DNA from: an uncultured Eubacteriales bacterium
Lineage (GTDB): Bacteria; Bacillota; Clostridia; Christensenellales; Aristaeellaceae
Direction: 5' to 3'
Assembly (NCBI GenBank): GCA_902778995.1
Contig: CACYZW010000005.1
Coordinates: 1 to 60,731 of the forward strand
Length of the DNA: 60,731 nt
The notes under the pieces are model-generated. The model worked only from the letters and a program-made list of their open reading frames with translations. It was not told the DNA's origin and made no database searches. Position 1 is the first letter of the stretch. Each line of letters begins with the position of its first letter. Positions 40,001-48,224 of this stretch are shown here, piece by piece. Position numbers and translations under genes: made by a program.

Positions 40001-40032
40001 TTGGCAAGGGACCTGCTTCCCGTCGCAAAATT

Positions 40033-40119
40033 CAGGCGACGCCAACACAGCAAGCAGAAAATCCTTCAGATCTTCTTTCGGAAGGATTTTCTGCGTTTGC
40101 GGCCTTTGTCAGCGGTCTG
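40033..40119 (+). repeat. 87-bp repeat with long hairpin, copy 1
   Basis: This segment, from CAGGCGACGCCAACA to CAGCGGTCTG, reappears in reverse orientation at 48999-49085 with only a few changes. Its core is GCAGAAAATCCTTC pairing with GAAGGATTTTCTGC. It is convergently placed after hslU. Confidence 0.8.
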
Positions 40120-40157
40120 TCGCGGCGGGTTCTTCCGAACCCGCCGCGTTATTATTC

Positions 40158-40203
40158 AAAAACCCCGGGGGGGCGATCCGCTGAATCGCGCCCCCGGGGT
40201 TTC
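40158..40203 (-). terminator. Terminator of the SH3b/propeller gene
   Basis: On the minus strand a GC-rich stem of about 15 bp (arms at 40163-40177 and 40185-40199) is followed by TTTTTG. It lies just after the stop at 40219. Confidence 0.75.
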
Positions 40204-40218
40204 GTCATGTCGACGGGT

Positions 40219-41376
40219 TTATTCGTTGACAACGCTCACCACATTGCCATTGAAATCGTAAATGATGGTGCCATAGTCTTCGCCGGCCATTTTGCCGTAG
40301 GCGCAGGCGATACCCTCATCGCTGAGCTCCATGCGATACAGCCAGGTGGCCTCCGCGCTGCCGGAGCTGGCCTTCCAGAGCACGTTGCCGTTGGGATCGA
40401 TGGCCACCGGGTCGGGGCCGTAGTAGCCGCCGATGTAAAGGATGCCGTTGCCGTCGACAACGTGGGAAATGCTGCCGCCCAGTTTCAGATCCTTCTTCAG
40501 GATCTCCCACTTCACCTCGCCGGTGGCGGGATCAACGGCGGTCAGGCCCTTGGAGGCATTGTACATCATCACCAACGGCGCATCGGCAGTGCCGGCGATG
40601 AACACGTCGGTCTGCATCAGCTCGGTGATGTGATTGGTCTTGGTCTCATTCTTCCACAGCTCGCTGCCGGATGCGTCCAGACCGACGGCCATCAGGTACT
40701 CGCAATCCTGCTGATAGATCTGGCGGCCGATGACGCGCACGCCGTTCACGACGGTATCCAGAATCACGAAGTCGTCGTTATACTCAGACACGTCGGCGTA
40801 GGATTCCACGGGCGCGTTCTCGACTTCCTCCAGGACGCTCTTCGGCTGCTCCTCCTTGGACGCCTCAGGCGCGACCAGGGGCTCGCCCTCCGCCACCAGC
40901 GGCTCGCCCTCCGCCACAGCAGGCGCTTCTTCAGCCGCAGGCGCTTCCGCCGGCGCTTCCTCAGCCGCAGGCGCTTCCGCCGGTGCCTCTGCCGGCGCTT
41001 CCTCGGCTACAGGTGCTTCTGCGGGCGCTTCCGCCGGTGTTTCCTCGGCTGCAGGCGCTTCTGCGGGCGCTTCCGCCGGCGCTTCCTCGGCTGCAGGCGC
41101 TTCCGCCGGCGCTTCGACAACTTCCAGCTTGTCGCCGCGAATATAGCCGACGACGCCGTTATAATTGACCTGGTACCACTTGCCCTCCTGCACGCAGTCG
41201 GTTACAACCGTGCCCACAGGCACCTGTGTCAGCGTCTCCGTATCGGTGCTGGGCCCCTTGCGCATATTGACCGCCACGTTGACATTGACGACTTTCATCG
41301 AAATGCTCTCTGCAAAAGCAAAGGACGTCAGCAGGCAAACAACTGCCACCAGGCATGCTATGATTCGCTTCATCAT
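40219..41376 (-). CDS. Secreted SH3b protein with Ala/Pro/Glu linker and propeller-like domain
   Basis: The 385-residue product has a signal peptide (KRIIACLVAVVCLLTSFAFA), an SH3b domain at about 28-85 (AVNMRKGPSTDTETL...GYIRGDKL) and a low-complexity linker of APAEAP/AAEEAP repeats at about 90-165. About 200 residues follow that resemble PQQ-like beta-propeller blades (SKGLTAVDPATGEVKWEI; GPDPVAIDPNGNVLWKAS). The linker DNA is a GC-rich tandem repeat that may vary in length. It probably spans the wall, with the propeller outside. A wall-associated sensor or binding role is a guess. Confidence 0.8.
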   Translation of the reverse strand: MMKRIIACLVAVVCLLTSFAFAESISMKVVNVNVAVNMRKGPSTDTETLTQVPVGTVVTDCVQEGKWYQVNYNGVVGYIRGDKLEVVEAPAEAPAAEEAPAEAPAEAPAAEETPAEAPAEAPVAEEAPAEAPAEAPAAEEAPAEAPAAEEAPAVAEGEPLVAEGEPLVAPEASKEEQPKSVLEEVENAPVESYADVSEYNDDFVILDTVVNGVRVIGRQIYQQDCEYLMAVGLDASGSELWKNETKTNHITELMQTDVFIAGTADAPLVMMYNASKGLTAVDPATGEVKWEILKKDLKLGGSISHVVDGNGILYIGGYYGPDPVAIDPNGNVLWKASSGSAEATWLYRMELSDEGIACAYGKMAGEDYGTIIYDFNGNVVSVVNE

Positions 41377-41559
41377 TCAGGTTTCCCCCTTATCGTCGAG
41401 TATCTTGCTCTGCAAGTCCAAAGGACTCAACATAAAGCTTTGACAATAGTATACTATGTTTTCGCTCCCGCGTCAACAAAATCTCGATCCCAAACCATGA
41501 CAAAAAAAAGGCAAATGCAATTTTGCATGAAACACGTATGTCAGGGTAATAATATCGCA

Positions 41560-41725
41560 TAAGGAAATACAGCATATCCAAACGGTGCGGTGACGAGATG
41601 CGTTTTTCGTCAGATGCAAATTGCTGATTTCGCAGACCTGCAGGCAGCCAGTCAGGAAATTGGCGGACAGCAGGCGGCTGAAATTCAGCCGTTAATGCGC
41701 CATGGGCATCGTGCGGTATTTCCCC
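41560..41725 (+). repeat. TTAAGGAAA-type MITE, full copy 1
   Basis: The 166-bp unit runs from TAAGGAAATACAGCATATCC to GGCATCGTGCGGTATTTCC. It is more diverged at its left end than the other copies. The inner GGCTGAAATTCAGCC palindrome is conserved. It sits directly before the nucleotidyltransferase gene. Confidence 0.75.
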
Positions 41726-41764
41726 AAACAAACCCATGCTGTCATAAAGGATGTGACCGTTTCA

Positions 41765-44104
41765 ATGAAGGCGATCATCATGGCGGGCGGCGAGGGCACG
41801 CGCCTGAGGCCGCTGACCTGCGATTGCCCGAAGCCGATGATAAGGCTGATGGAACGCCCGGTTATGCAATACGCGCTGGCGCTGCTGAAGCAGCACGGCA
41901 TCGCGGACATCGCCGTCACGCTGGGCTACCTGCCCGACGCCATACGGGATTACTTCGGCGCGGGCGACGATTTCGGCGTGTCCCTGCGCTATACCACGGA
42001 ATCCGCGCCCCTTGGCACCGCGGGCGGCGTCAGGCAGGCCCGCGCCTTTCTGGACGAATCCTTTGTGGTGCTCTCCGGCGACGGCGTGACCGACCTGGAT
42101 CTGACCGACGCCATCGCCTTCCACCGCCGCAAGGGGGCGCTGGCCACGCTGGTGCTGAAGCGGGCGGACAATCCGCTGGATTACGGCGTGGTACTGACCG
42201 ATCCCGACGGCCGCCTGCGCTCCTTCCACGAAAAGCCGGACTGGAGCGACGTGGTCTCGGACACGGTCAACACGGGCATATACATCCTGGAAAGCGAGGT
42301 CCTGGAGCACATTCCCCCGGACCGCCCCTGCGATTTCGGGCAGGAGCTTTTCCCCGCGCTGGTCAGGCAGGGATTGCCGGTATACGGGTATGTCATGCAG
42401 GGCTATTGGTGCGACATCGGCGACGTTCGGGCCTACCTCCAGGCCCATGCCGACGCGCTGGAGGGGCGCATACGCGTGGAGGGGCTTTCCCCCCGGCAGA
42501 GCCGGGTGATACAGCTTCCCGGCGCGTCGGTGGACCGCTCCGCCGTGCTGGAGGGGCCCTGCCTGATCGGCGCCGACGCCCGTGTGCTGCCCGGGGCCTA
42601 CGTGGGCCCCTACAGCGTCGTGGGCGCGGGCTGCGTGATCGGCGAGGGCGCCAGCCTGAAGCGCTCGGTGCTCTGGCCCGGCGCGCGCCTGATGCGGGGC
42701 GCGCAGGCCCGCGGCTGCGTATTGGCGGCGGGGGCGATGCTGGGCGAAAGCGCCCAGGCCTATGAGGAAAGCGTGCTGGGCACAGGAGCCGCCCTCGGCG
42801 AGCGGACGGTGCTGCTGCCCGGGGTAAAGCTCTGGCCCGGCAAGCGCGGCGCGGACGGCGAACGGCTGAACGCGAATCTCATCTGGGGCAGTCGCAGCAG
42901 CGCCGGCTTTATCGCCGGCGGGATGCCCGTCGCCGCCCCTGACGATGCGATGCGGGCCGCCCAGGCCATTTGCGCCGTGCTCAAGCCCCGGGAGCTGCTG
43001 CTGGGGCGTGCCCCGGGCGGGCGGGCCGAAGCCCATTGGCACGCGGCGGCCTCGGGCGCAATGGCCCAGGGAATGCGGGTGCTTGACGCGGGCGTATGCA
43101 CCCTTCCCCAGCTGCGCCATGCGGCGCGGACGCTGCGCTGCGACAGCGCGATGCTGATGGAAGCACAGAGACTGACGCCCCTGAACGCCCTGGGTTCGCG
43201 CCTGCCCGCGCGACAGCAGCGCGCCGTTGCGGGGCAGAACGCCCGGCAGGATTTCACGCCCCCCTTCCAGCGGGAAGCTCCGCCCGTCGAACAAATCGGC
43301 GGTCTGCGCGCCGCCTATGTGTCCGACGCTGCGGCCCGCTTTACCGCCGATCCCAAGGGGTCCCCGCCGGTGGCGCTGTACGCCGGGAAGCCCCTGCTGC
43401 GCGCGCTGGCGGACGAGGCGTTCCGTCGGGCCGGCCTGTTCGCGCGCGTCGAGGACGACCCCGCCGCAATGGCGCTCGCGCCCGGTGAGATTGGCGTGTG
43501 CCTGGCGGACGACGGCGAGAGCTGCGTCCTGGCGGACGATCAGGGCGCGCTCTGCGAAGGCGATCAACAGCTGCTGATGGCCTGGACGCTGCTCTGTCTG
43601 GGTGAAACCACCCTTCTGCTGTCCGCCCAGGCCACGCGGGCAGCCCAAACGCTGGCCGAGCGCTACGGGGCGCGGGTGGAATATGTCTCCGGCGAGGGCG
43701 CGCTGTGGATGAACGCATTGGCCGAGCGCTTTCCCCGGCAGTTCGCCCTCCAATTCGACGGCATACAGGCTTCCCTGGCCATGCTCGGCGCGCTGAATCA
43801 GGCGGGTCTGTCCCTGCGGGACTGGCTGCGCGACATGCCCACGGTCGCCCGCAGGTGCCGAAGCGTGCCCGTCTCGCCCGCCCAGACCGGGCGCATACTG
43901 CGGGCGATGGCCCGGCGGCAGCAGCACGTGGAATTCGGCGGCGGCATGCGCTTTCGTCGCAAGGAAGGCTGGGCGTGGATCTGCCCCGACGAGGGGAAGC
44001 CCCGGCTTCGCATCGTCGCCGAGGCCGCCAACGAGGAATACGCCCGCGAGCTGTGCGATTTCTGCGAGCGCGAATTGAAGCGGATCGCAGACAAAAAGAG
44101 CTGA
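41765..44104 (+). CDS. NDP-sugar pyrophosphorylase fused to a degenerate phosphomannomutase
   Basis: The 780-residue protein starts at the ATG at 41765 after AAAGGATG. Residues 1-235 are a nucleotidyltransferase (IIMAGGEGTRLRPLT, VLSGDGVTDLDL, EKPDW). Residues ~245-375 are left-handed beta-helix repeats, and ~380-780 resemble phosphomannomutase/phosphoglucomutase. The mutase part seems inactive: no ASHNP phosphoserine loop is present (the region reads LMEAQRLTPLNA), and the RPSGTEP loop reads ICPDEGKPRLRIVAEA. The first domain likely makes GDP-mannose or a similar nucleotide sugar, while the rest may be regulatory. Confidence 0.85.
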   Translation: MKAIIMAGGEGTRLRPLTCDCPKPMIRLMERPVMQYALALLKQHGIADIAVTLGYLPDAIRDYFGAGDDFGVSLRYTTESAPLGTAGGVRQARAFLDESFVVLSGDGVTDLDLTDAIAFHRRKGALATLVLKRADNPLDYGVVLTDPDGRLRSFHEKPDWSDVVSDTVNTGIYILESEVLEHIPPDRPCDFGQELFPALVRQGLPVYGYVMQGYWCDIGDVRAYLQAHADALEGRIRVEGLSPRQSRVIQLPGASVDRSAVLEGPCLIGADARVLPGAYVGPYSVVGAGCVIGEGASLKRSVLWPGARLMRGAQARGCVLAAGAMLGESAQAYEESVLGTGAALGERTVLLPGVKLWPGKRGADGERLNANLIWGSRSSAGFIAGGMPVAAPDDAMRAAQAICAVLKPRELLLGRAPGGRAEAHWHAAASGAMAQGMRVLDAGVCTLPQLRHAARTLRCDSAMLMEAQRLTPLNALGSRLPARQQRAVAGQNARQDFTPPFQREAPPVEQIGGLRAAYVSDAAARFTADPKGSPPVALYAGKPLLRALADEAFRRAGLFARVEDDPAAMALAPGEIGVCLADDGESCVLADDQGALCEGDQQLLMAWTLLCLGETTLLLSAQATRAAQTLAERYGARVEYVSGEGALWMNALAERFPRQFALQFDGIQASLAMLGALNQAGLSLRDWLRDMPTVARRCRSVPVSPAQTGRILRAMARRQQHVEFGGGMRFRRKEGWAWICPDEGKPRLRIVAEAANEEYARELCDFCERELKRIADKKS

Positions 44105-44126
44105 TTCGGCACAAATCAGCTCTTTT
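44094..44126 (+). terminator. Terminator overlapping the fusion gene's stop
   Basis: AAAAGAGCTGATT (44094-44106) and AATCAGCTCTTTT (44114-44126) form a perfect 13-bp stem; the coding sequence ends inside the left arm. Confidence 0.8.
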
Positions 44127-44127
44127 C

Positions 44128-44314
44128 ATAATGAGGAATGGGAAATGCAGCGCGACGGATGATCAAAGCAATCCCTGCGTCTCTCCCCGATTCCCAGTCC
44201 CTAATTCCCAATTCCCAATTCCTGGTTCCTAATTCCTGGTTCCTAGTTCCTGGTTCCCAGTTCCTGGTTCGTAATTCCTAGTTCCTGGTTCCTAATTCCT
44301 GGTTCCTATTTCCT
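44128..44314 (+). repeat. Intergenic element copy E with a CCTGGTT microsatellite
   Basis: The left arm AATGAGGAATGGGAAATGC and the right part TCCCAATTCCCAATTCC match the intergenic element family. From about 44205 the right arm has expanded into a tandem array of TTCCTGGTTCCTAA-like 14-base units up to the metI stop. The array would be prone to slippage. Confidence 0.7.
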
Positions 44315-44315
44315 C

Positions 44316-45026
44316 CTACCGTTTGATCCGCTTATCCAGCTTCGTCGCCAGATGGGAACCGACGCTCTGGAACAACTGTACCACCAGCACCAGCACGATC
44401 ATCGCGATGTACAGCACCGCGTATTTATAGCGGCTATAGCCGATCTGTATGGCGATGTTGCCCAGGCCGCCGCCGCCCACCGCGCCGCTCATGGCGGTAT
44501 AGCCCAATATCGTGGTGATGGCGAGGGTAAAGTTGTTCACCAGCGAGGGCACGCTCTCGGGCAGCATCACCCGGAACACGATCTGCATGGTGGAGGAGCC
44601 CATGCTCTGGGCCATCTCGATGATGTTGGGGTCCAGCTCCCGCAGCGAGGATTCCACCAGCCGGGCCACAAAGGGAAAGGCCGCCACCACCAGCGGCACG
44701 ATGATGGCCACGGAGCCTGTGGCGGTGCCCACCAGGGCGCGGGTCAGCGGAATGACCACCACGATCAGTATCAGGAATGGCACCGAGCGCAGAAAGTTGA
44801 TGATGACGTTCAGCGCCTTCATCAGCAGCCTGGGCATCGGGTGGATGCCGTTCTCCTCCCCCGTCACCAGCAGCACGCCCAGGGGCAGCCCGATGATGAT
44901 GGCGAACAGCGTGGACAGCAGCGTGATGTACAGCGTCACCCACAATTCATGGGGAAAGTCGCGCACGACGATCTCCCAGGCCTCGGACAGCTTCTCCGGG
45001 GTAAATGCCTTCAAAAACGGATTCAT
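44316..45026 (-). CDS. metI: Methionine ABC transporter permease
   Basis: The 236-residue protein starts at the ATG at 45026, with GGAGG seven bases upstream; this ATG overlaps the metN stop. Five membrane segments and the inner-membrane coupling loop (SSLRELDPNIIEMAQSMGSS) match MetI. It forms the membrane channel for D/L-methionine uptake together with MetN and MetQ. Confidence 0.93.
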   Translation of the reverse strand: MNPFLKAFTPEKLSEAWEIVVRDFPHELWVTLYITLLSTLFAIIIGLPLGVLLVTGEENGIHPMPRLLMKALNVIINFLRSVPFLILIVVVIPLTRALVGTATGSVAIIVPLVVAAFPFVARLVESSLRELDPNIIEMAQSMGSSTMQIVFRVMLPESVPSLVNNFTLAITTILGYTAMSGAVGGGGLGNIAIQIGYSRYKYAVLYIAMIVLVLVVQLFQSVGSHLATKLDKRIKR

Positions 45027-46048
45027 TCCGCCGCCTCCTTCGCCGTGTATTCCACCTCGGCCTGAGCCGTGACGTGGGGCACCTTCGAGATGTATTTCAG
45101 GGCTGTGGCCAGCGCCTCGGGCCCGCCGGGAATCTCGACCATCATATAGCCGTATTCCTTCTTGCCTACGGTTCGGGTGGACGCGCCAAGTATGTTCGCC
45201 GCGATACCGCAATCCATCGCCATCGAGGCGATCAGCGGCTTCTGCGTGGTCACGGAGCCGTCAAAGATCAGGCGCACCAGCTGGCCATAGCCCGAAGAGA
45301 CCTGCCCCTCGGCCATGCCGGGAAACACCAGCGCGCGGGTCGCCGCGGCCTGGGGCCGGGAGAACACCCTGCTGACCTCCCCCTCCTCCACCACGCTGCC
45401 GCTCTCCAGGATCGCTACGCGGTTGCATATCTCCTGCACCACGCTCATCTGGTGGGTAATCACGATCACGGTGATGCCGGTGGTCTGGTTGATCTGCCGG
45501 ATCAGCTCCAGTATGGCCTGGGTCGTCTTGGGGTCGAGGGCGCTGGTGGCCTCGTCGCACAGCAGCACCTGGGGATTGGTCGCCAGCGCCCGTGCGATGG
45601 CCACGCGCTGCTGCTGGCCGCCGGAAAGCTGGGCTGGATAGGCCTTCGCCTTGTCCGGCAGGCCCACCGTCTGGAGCAGCTCCCGGGCGCGGGCCTCGGC
45701 CTGGGCCTTGGGCACGTGGGCCAGCTTCAGCGGGAACATCACGTTTTGCAGGCAGTTGGACTGCATCAGCAGGTTGAAGGACTGGAAGATCATCGTCACC
45801 TTGCGGCGGACCTCCTGCATCTCCTTCTCGTCCAGCGCCCCCAGGTCGCGCCCGTCCAGCAGCACGCTGCCCTCGGTGGGCCGCTCCAGCATGTTGATGC
45901 AGCGCACCAGCGTGCTCTTGCCCGCGCCACTCATGCCGATGATGCCGTAGATGTCGCCGTCATTGATGGTCAGGTTAACGTTTTTCAGCGCCTCCACCGG
46001 CCCTTCGGCGGTGACGAAGCTCTTGGAAAGGTTGCGCAATTCAATCAT
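45023..46048 (-). CDS. metN: Methionine ABC transporter ATP-binding protein
   Basis: The 341-residue ATPase starts at the ATG at 46048 after AGGTGG. Walker A is GMSGAGKST, the signature is LSGGQQQRVAIARAL and Walker B is VLLCDEATSALD. A C-terminal NIL domain (about 265-335) fits methionine feedback inhibition. It lies between metQ and metI in the usual cluster, although the internal order metQ-metN-metI differs from the common metN-metI-metQ. Confidence 0.95.
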   Translation of the reverse strand: MIELRNLSKSFVTAEGPVEALKNVNLTINDGDIYGIIGMSGAGKSTLVRCINMLERPTEGSVLLDGRDLGALDEKEMQEVRRKVTMIFQSFNLLMQSNCLQNVMFPLKLAHVPKAQAEARARELLQTVGLPDKAKAYPAQLSGGQQQRVAIARALATNPQVLLCDEATSALDPKTTQAILELIRQINQTTGITVIVITHQMSVVQEICNRVAILESGSVVEEGEVSRVFSRPQAAATRALVFPGMAEGQVSSGYGQLVRLIFDGSVTTQKPLIASMAMDCGIAANILGASTRTVGKKEYGYMMVEIPGGPEALATALKYISKVPHVTAQAEVEYTAKEAAE

Positions 46049-46076
46049 CGGTATACCACCTGTACTGACATGATAA

Positions 46077-46102
46077 GGACACGCCGGGTTTCCGGCGTGT
46101 CC
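46077..46102 (-). terminator. Strong hairpin between metQ and metN
   Basis: GGACACGCCGG (46077-46087), a four-base loop and CCGGCGTGTCC (46092-46102) are perfectly paired. No T run follows on the minus strand, so it may stabilise the metQ mRNA or reduce read-through into metN. Confidence 0.55.
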
Positions 46103-46161
46103 GAAATACCGTTCATGTTCTATTATACGTAGAAACGGCAATTCTGGCAAGGGGCACTCTG

Positions 46162-47010
46162 TTACTTTCCCAGCGCGGACAGGTCGGCCTGCTTGCCGCC
46201 GTACAGACCCATCGGCTCGGTGTGAACGACGGCCACGGTCACCACGTTGCCGCCGGTCTCCTTCACATAGTCGTCCAGATAGGGCTGGTGCTGGAAGTAG
46301 TTGGCATACACGTCGCCGGCGTCCACGGCGGGGTTTTCCTCGGTATAGCCGGAATAGACGGCGATGTCCAGGGTGATGTCCTTCTCCGCCAGGATCTGCT
46401 TGACGATCTCGAGGATCTGGGCGTGGGGCGCGGGCGTGGCGGCGATGGTGATCGTCTGGCCGGCCAGGGCGTCGTAATCCACGTCGGGGTCATAGCCGTC
46501 GGTCGGGTTCTCCACCACGGAGATGACCGCGCCGGCGTAGGTTTCGGTGATGTAATCCTTTACCTTCTGGCTCAGGGCGGCGGCCACCAGGGCCTTGGTC
46601 AGGTCGGCGTCCACGTTGTCGCCGCGCACGGCGATCACGTTGGCGCGGGGCAGGTATTTTTCCTCGGCCTCGGTCAGCAGCGCCGTGTTGATCTCGATGC
46701 CGGCGTCCAGGGCGTCCAGCACAAAGTTGGAATTGATCACCGCATAGTCCAGATCGGGCAGCTGGTTGATCAGGTACTCGGCCTGGGCTTCGACGATTTC
46801 CACGCCCTCGGTCAGCACATCCGCCTTGGTCGCGGTCTCGCCCGCGCCCTCGGCCAGCTCGATGATGCCGTTGTCGGCCAGAAGCTGAAGGGCCCGGGCC
46901 TCGTTGGTGGTGTCGTTGGGTACCCCGATGGTGATTTCCGCCAGCGCGCTCACGGAGCAGGCCAGCAGCATTGCCGCCAGGATCAGGGCGATCAGTTTGC
47001 GAAGCTTCAT
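46162..47010 (-). CDS. metQ: Methionine-binding lipoprotein, apparently circularly permuted
   Basis: The 282-residue protein begins with a signal peptide containing a possible lipobox LLAC (residues 15-18). Every MetQ/NlpA landmark is present but in swapped order. The part that usually comes second (IGVPNDTTNEARALQLL ... YAVINSNFVLDA ... ANVIAVRGDN ... VKDYITETYAGAV) is first. The part that usually opens the mature protein (TITIAATPAPHAQILEIVK ... VYANYFQHQPYLDDYVKE ... EPMGLYGGK) is last. It binds methionine outside the membrane for MetNI. Context with metN and metI supports the function. Confidence 0.88.
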   Translation of the reverse strand: MKLRKLIALILAAMLLACSVSALAEITIGVPNDTTNEARALQLLADNGIIELAEGAGETATKADVLTEGVEIVEAQAEYLINQLPDLDYAVINSNFVLDALDAGIEINTALLTEAEEKYLPRANVIAVRGDNVDADLTKALVAAALSQKVKDYITETYAGAVISVVENPTDGYDPDVDYDALAGQTITIAATPAPHAQILEIVKQILAEKDITLDIAVYSGYTEENPAVDAGDVYANYFQHQPYLDDYVKETGGNVVTVAVVHTEPMGLYGGKQADLSALGK

Positions 47011-47093
47011 ACGATATTACCTCCTGTGTCGTCGTCCGCGGGCAGGCGCCCGCGCGTTTGTATTTCGGCAACTATAGCCAAATTACTGCCCTC

Positions 47094-47123
47094 ATCATAG
47101 CACACAGGCGCGAATTTGTCCAA
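47094..47123 (-). promoter_or_regulatory. Promoter of metQNI
   Basis: On the minus strand TTGGAC (47123-47118) and TATGAT (47099-47094) are separated by 18 bases. I see no SAM or T-box riboswitch in the short leader. Confidence 0.6.
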
Positions 47124-47288
47124 TATCCCATGAGAATATCGGGTTATAGAAAAAAAATATAGCTGGTCGCATCAACAATTTTTGCCCAGTATTCGCCTGT
47201 GAATTGTCATCGTTTGCCAGAAATGACACAAATAACGGCGGTTTAATCAGCTAAACGCGAAAAAAAGCAATCGCACCATGCACGGGTC

Positions 47289-47317
47289 TTGCATATGTGC
47301 AATATTTATGCTACAAT
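47289..47317 (+). promoter_or_regulatory. Promoter of the Rrf2 gene
   Basis: TTGCAT at 47289-47294 and TACAAT at 47312-47317 are 17 bases apart. ATATT-rich dyads overlap the -10 region and could be an autoregulatory operator. Confidence 0.65.
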
Positions 47318-47370
47318 ATATACACTGATATTTTATTCAGTCTCCCTATTATTAAACAGGAGGCATTCCC

Positions 47371-47820
47371 ATGAAAATATCCACCAAGGGACGCTATGCT
47401 TTGCGCATGATGGCGGACATCGCCGAGCATCAGAAGGACGGCTATGTGACCCTGAAGGACGTGGCCCTCCGACAGGGCATCTCCAAGAAATACCTGGAGC
47501 AGATCGCCCTGCACATCAGCCAGGCCGGCATGCTGCGCGCCGTGCGCGGCTATCAGGGCGGCTATATGCTTGCCAAGCCCGCCTCCGAATACGACGTCCA
47601 TTCGATCCTGGAGGTGGTGGAGGGCTCAATGGCCCCCGTGACCTGCCTCCAGCAGACGCAAAACACCTGTGAGCGCCAGGCGGCCTGCCGGACGCTGCCG
47701 CTGTGGATCGGGCTGGAAAAGCTCATACGCGATTATCTCAGCGGTATCACGCTGGAGGATGTCGTCGAAGGGCGCATCCCCGTTGTTAAGGAAACACCGT
47801 ATAATCGAGTCGTGCAGTAA
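47371..47820 (+). CDS. Rrf2-family transcriptional regulator
   Basis: The 149-residue protein has the winged helix MKISTKGRYALRMMADIAEH...ISKKYLEQIALHISQAGMLRAVRGYQGGYML. A three-cysteine cluster (CLQQTQNTCERQAAC) can bind an iron-sulfur cluster, as in IscR. No isc or suf genes are adjacent. It is divergent from metQNI, so it could regulate methionine/sulfur uptake, as CymR-type proteins do. The last ten residues and the stop are encoded by the left end of a MITE. Confidence 0.9.
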   Translation: MKISTKGRYALRMMADIAEHQKDGYVTLKDVALRQGISKKYLEQIALHISQAGMLRAVRGYQGGYMLAKPASEYDVHSILEVVEGSMAPVTCLQQTQNTCERQAACRTLPLWIGLEKLIRDYLSGITLEDVVEGRIPVVKETPYNRVVQ

Positions 47821-48118
47821 CGAGATGAATTTTAGTCAGATGCGAACTGCAAAAACCGCAGGTTACCTGGATTGGTAATCAAGGGTTTTGCAGGCAGTAG
47901 ATGGCTGAAATTCAGCCGTTAATGCGCCATGAGCTTTGTGCGGTGTTTCCTTAAGGAAATACCGCATAATCGAGTCGTGCAGTAACGAGATGAATTTTAG
48001 TCGATTGCAAACTGCAGATTTCGAAGGCTTACTGGCGGCAAGTCAAGAAATCAGCAGGCAGCAGGCGGCTGAAATTCAGCCGTTAATGCGCCATGAGCAT
48101 TGTGCGGTATTTCCTTAA
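47786..48118 (+). repeat. Two tandem full copies of the TTAAGGAAA-type MITE
   Basis: Copies at 47786-47954 and 47951-48118 share the middle TTAA. Each begins TTAAGGAAA(C/T)ACCG(C/T)ATAATC and ends with TGCGGT(G/A)TTTCCTTAA. The first copy enters the 3' end of the Rrf2 gene. The inner GAGTCGTGCAGTAACGAGAT and GGCTGAAATTCAGCC are conserved in all copies. Confidence 0.85.
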
Positions 48119-48146
48119 ATAAACGATACGCGCTTTCCCATACAAG

Positions 48147-48183
48147 ACAGCGTGGCCGACATACATTCTGACCGCGCTGTTTT
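48147..48183 (+). terminator. Terminator-like hairpin before the YdcF gene
   Basis: ACAGCGTGG (48147-48155) and CCGCGCTGT (48172-48180) pair with one wobble, and TTTTGTG follows. Confidence 0.5.
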
Positions 48184-48224
48184 GTGATGTCTGTGCATTT
48201 ACCCTGCAATTCGGGAGGAATCCT

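Noticed and set aside
41762-43927. Minus-strand open frame of 721 codons
   Set aside because: It is the shadow of the nucleotidyltransferase-mutase fusion gene.
47011-47093. SAM or T-box riboswitch before metQNI
   Set aside because: The leader is only about 80 bases and lacks the conserved cores of either class.
47936-48118. 60-codon frame inside the second MITE copy
   Set aside because: It is open in some copies only and lacks a ribosome site; probably not translated, although the recurring MRHEHCAVFP tail is noted in the findings.
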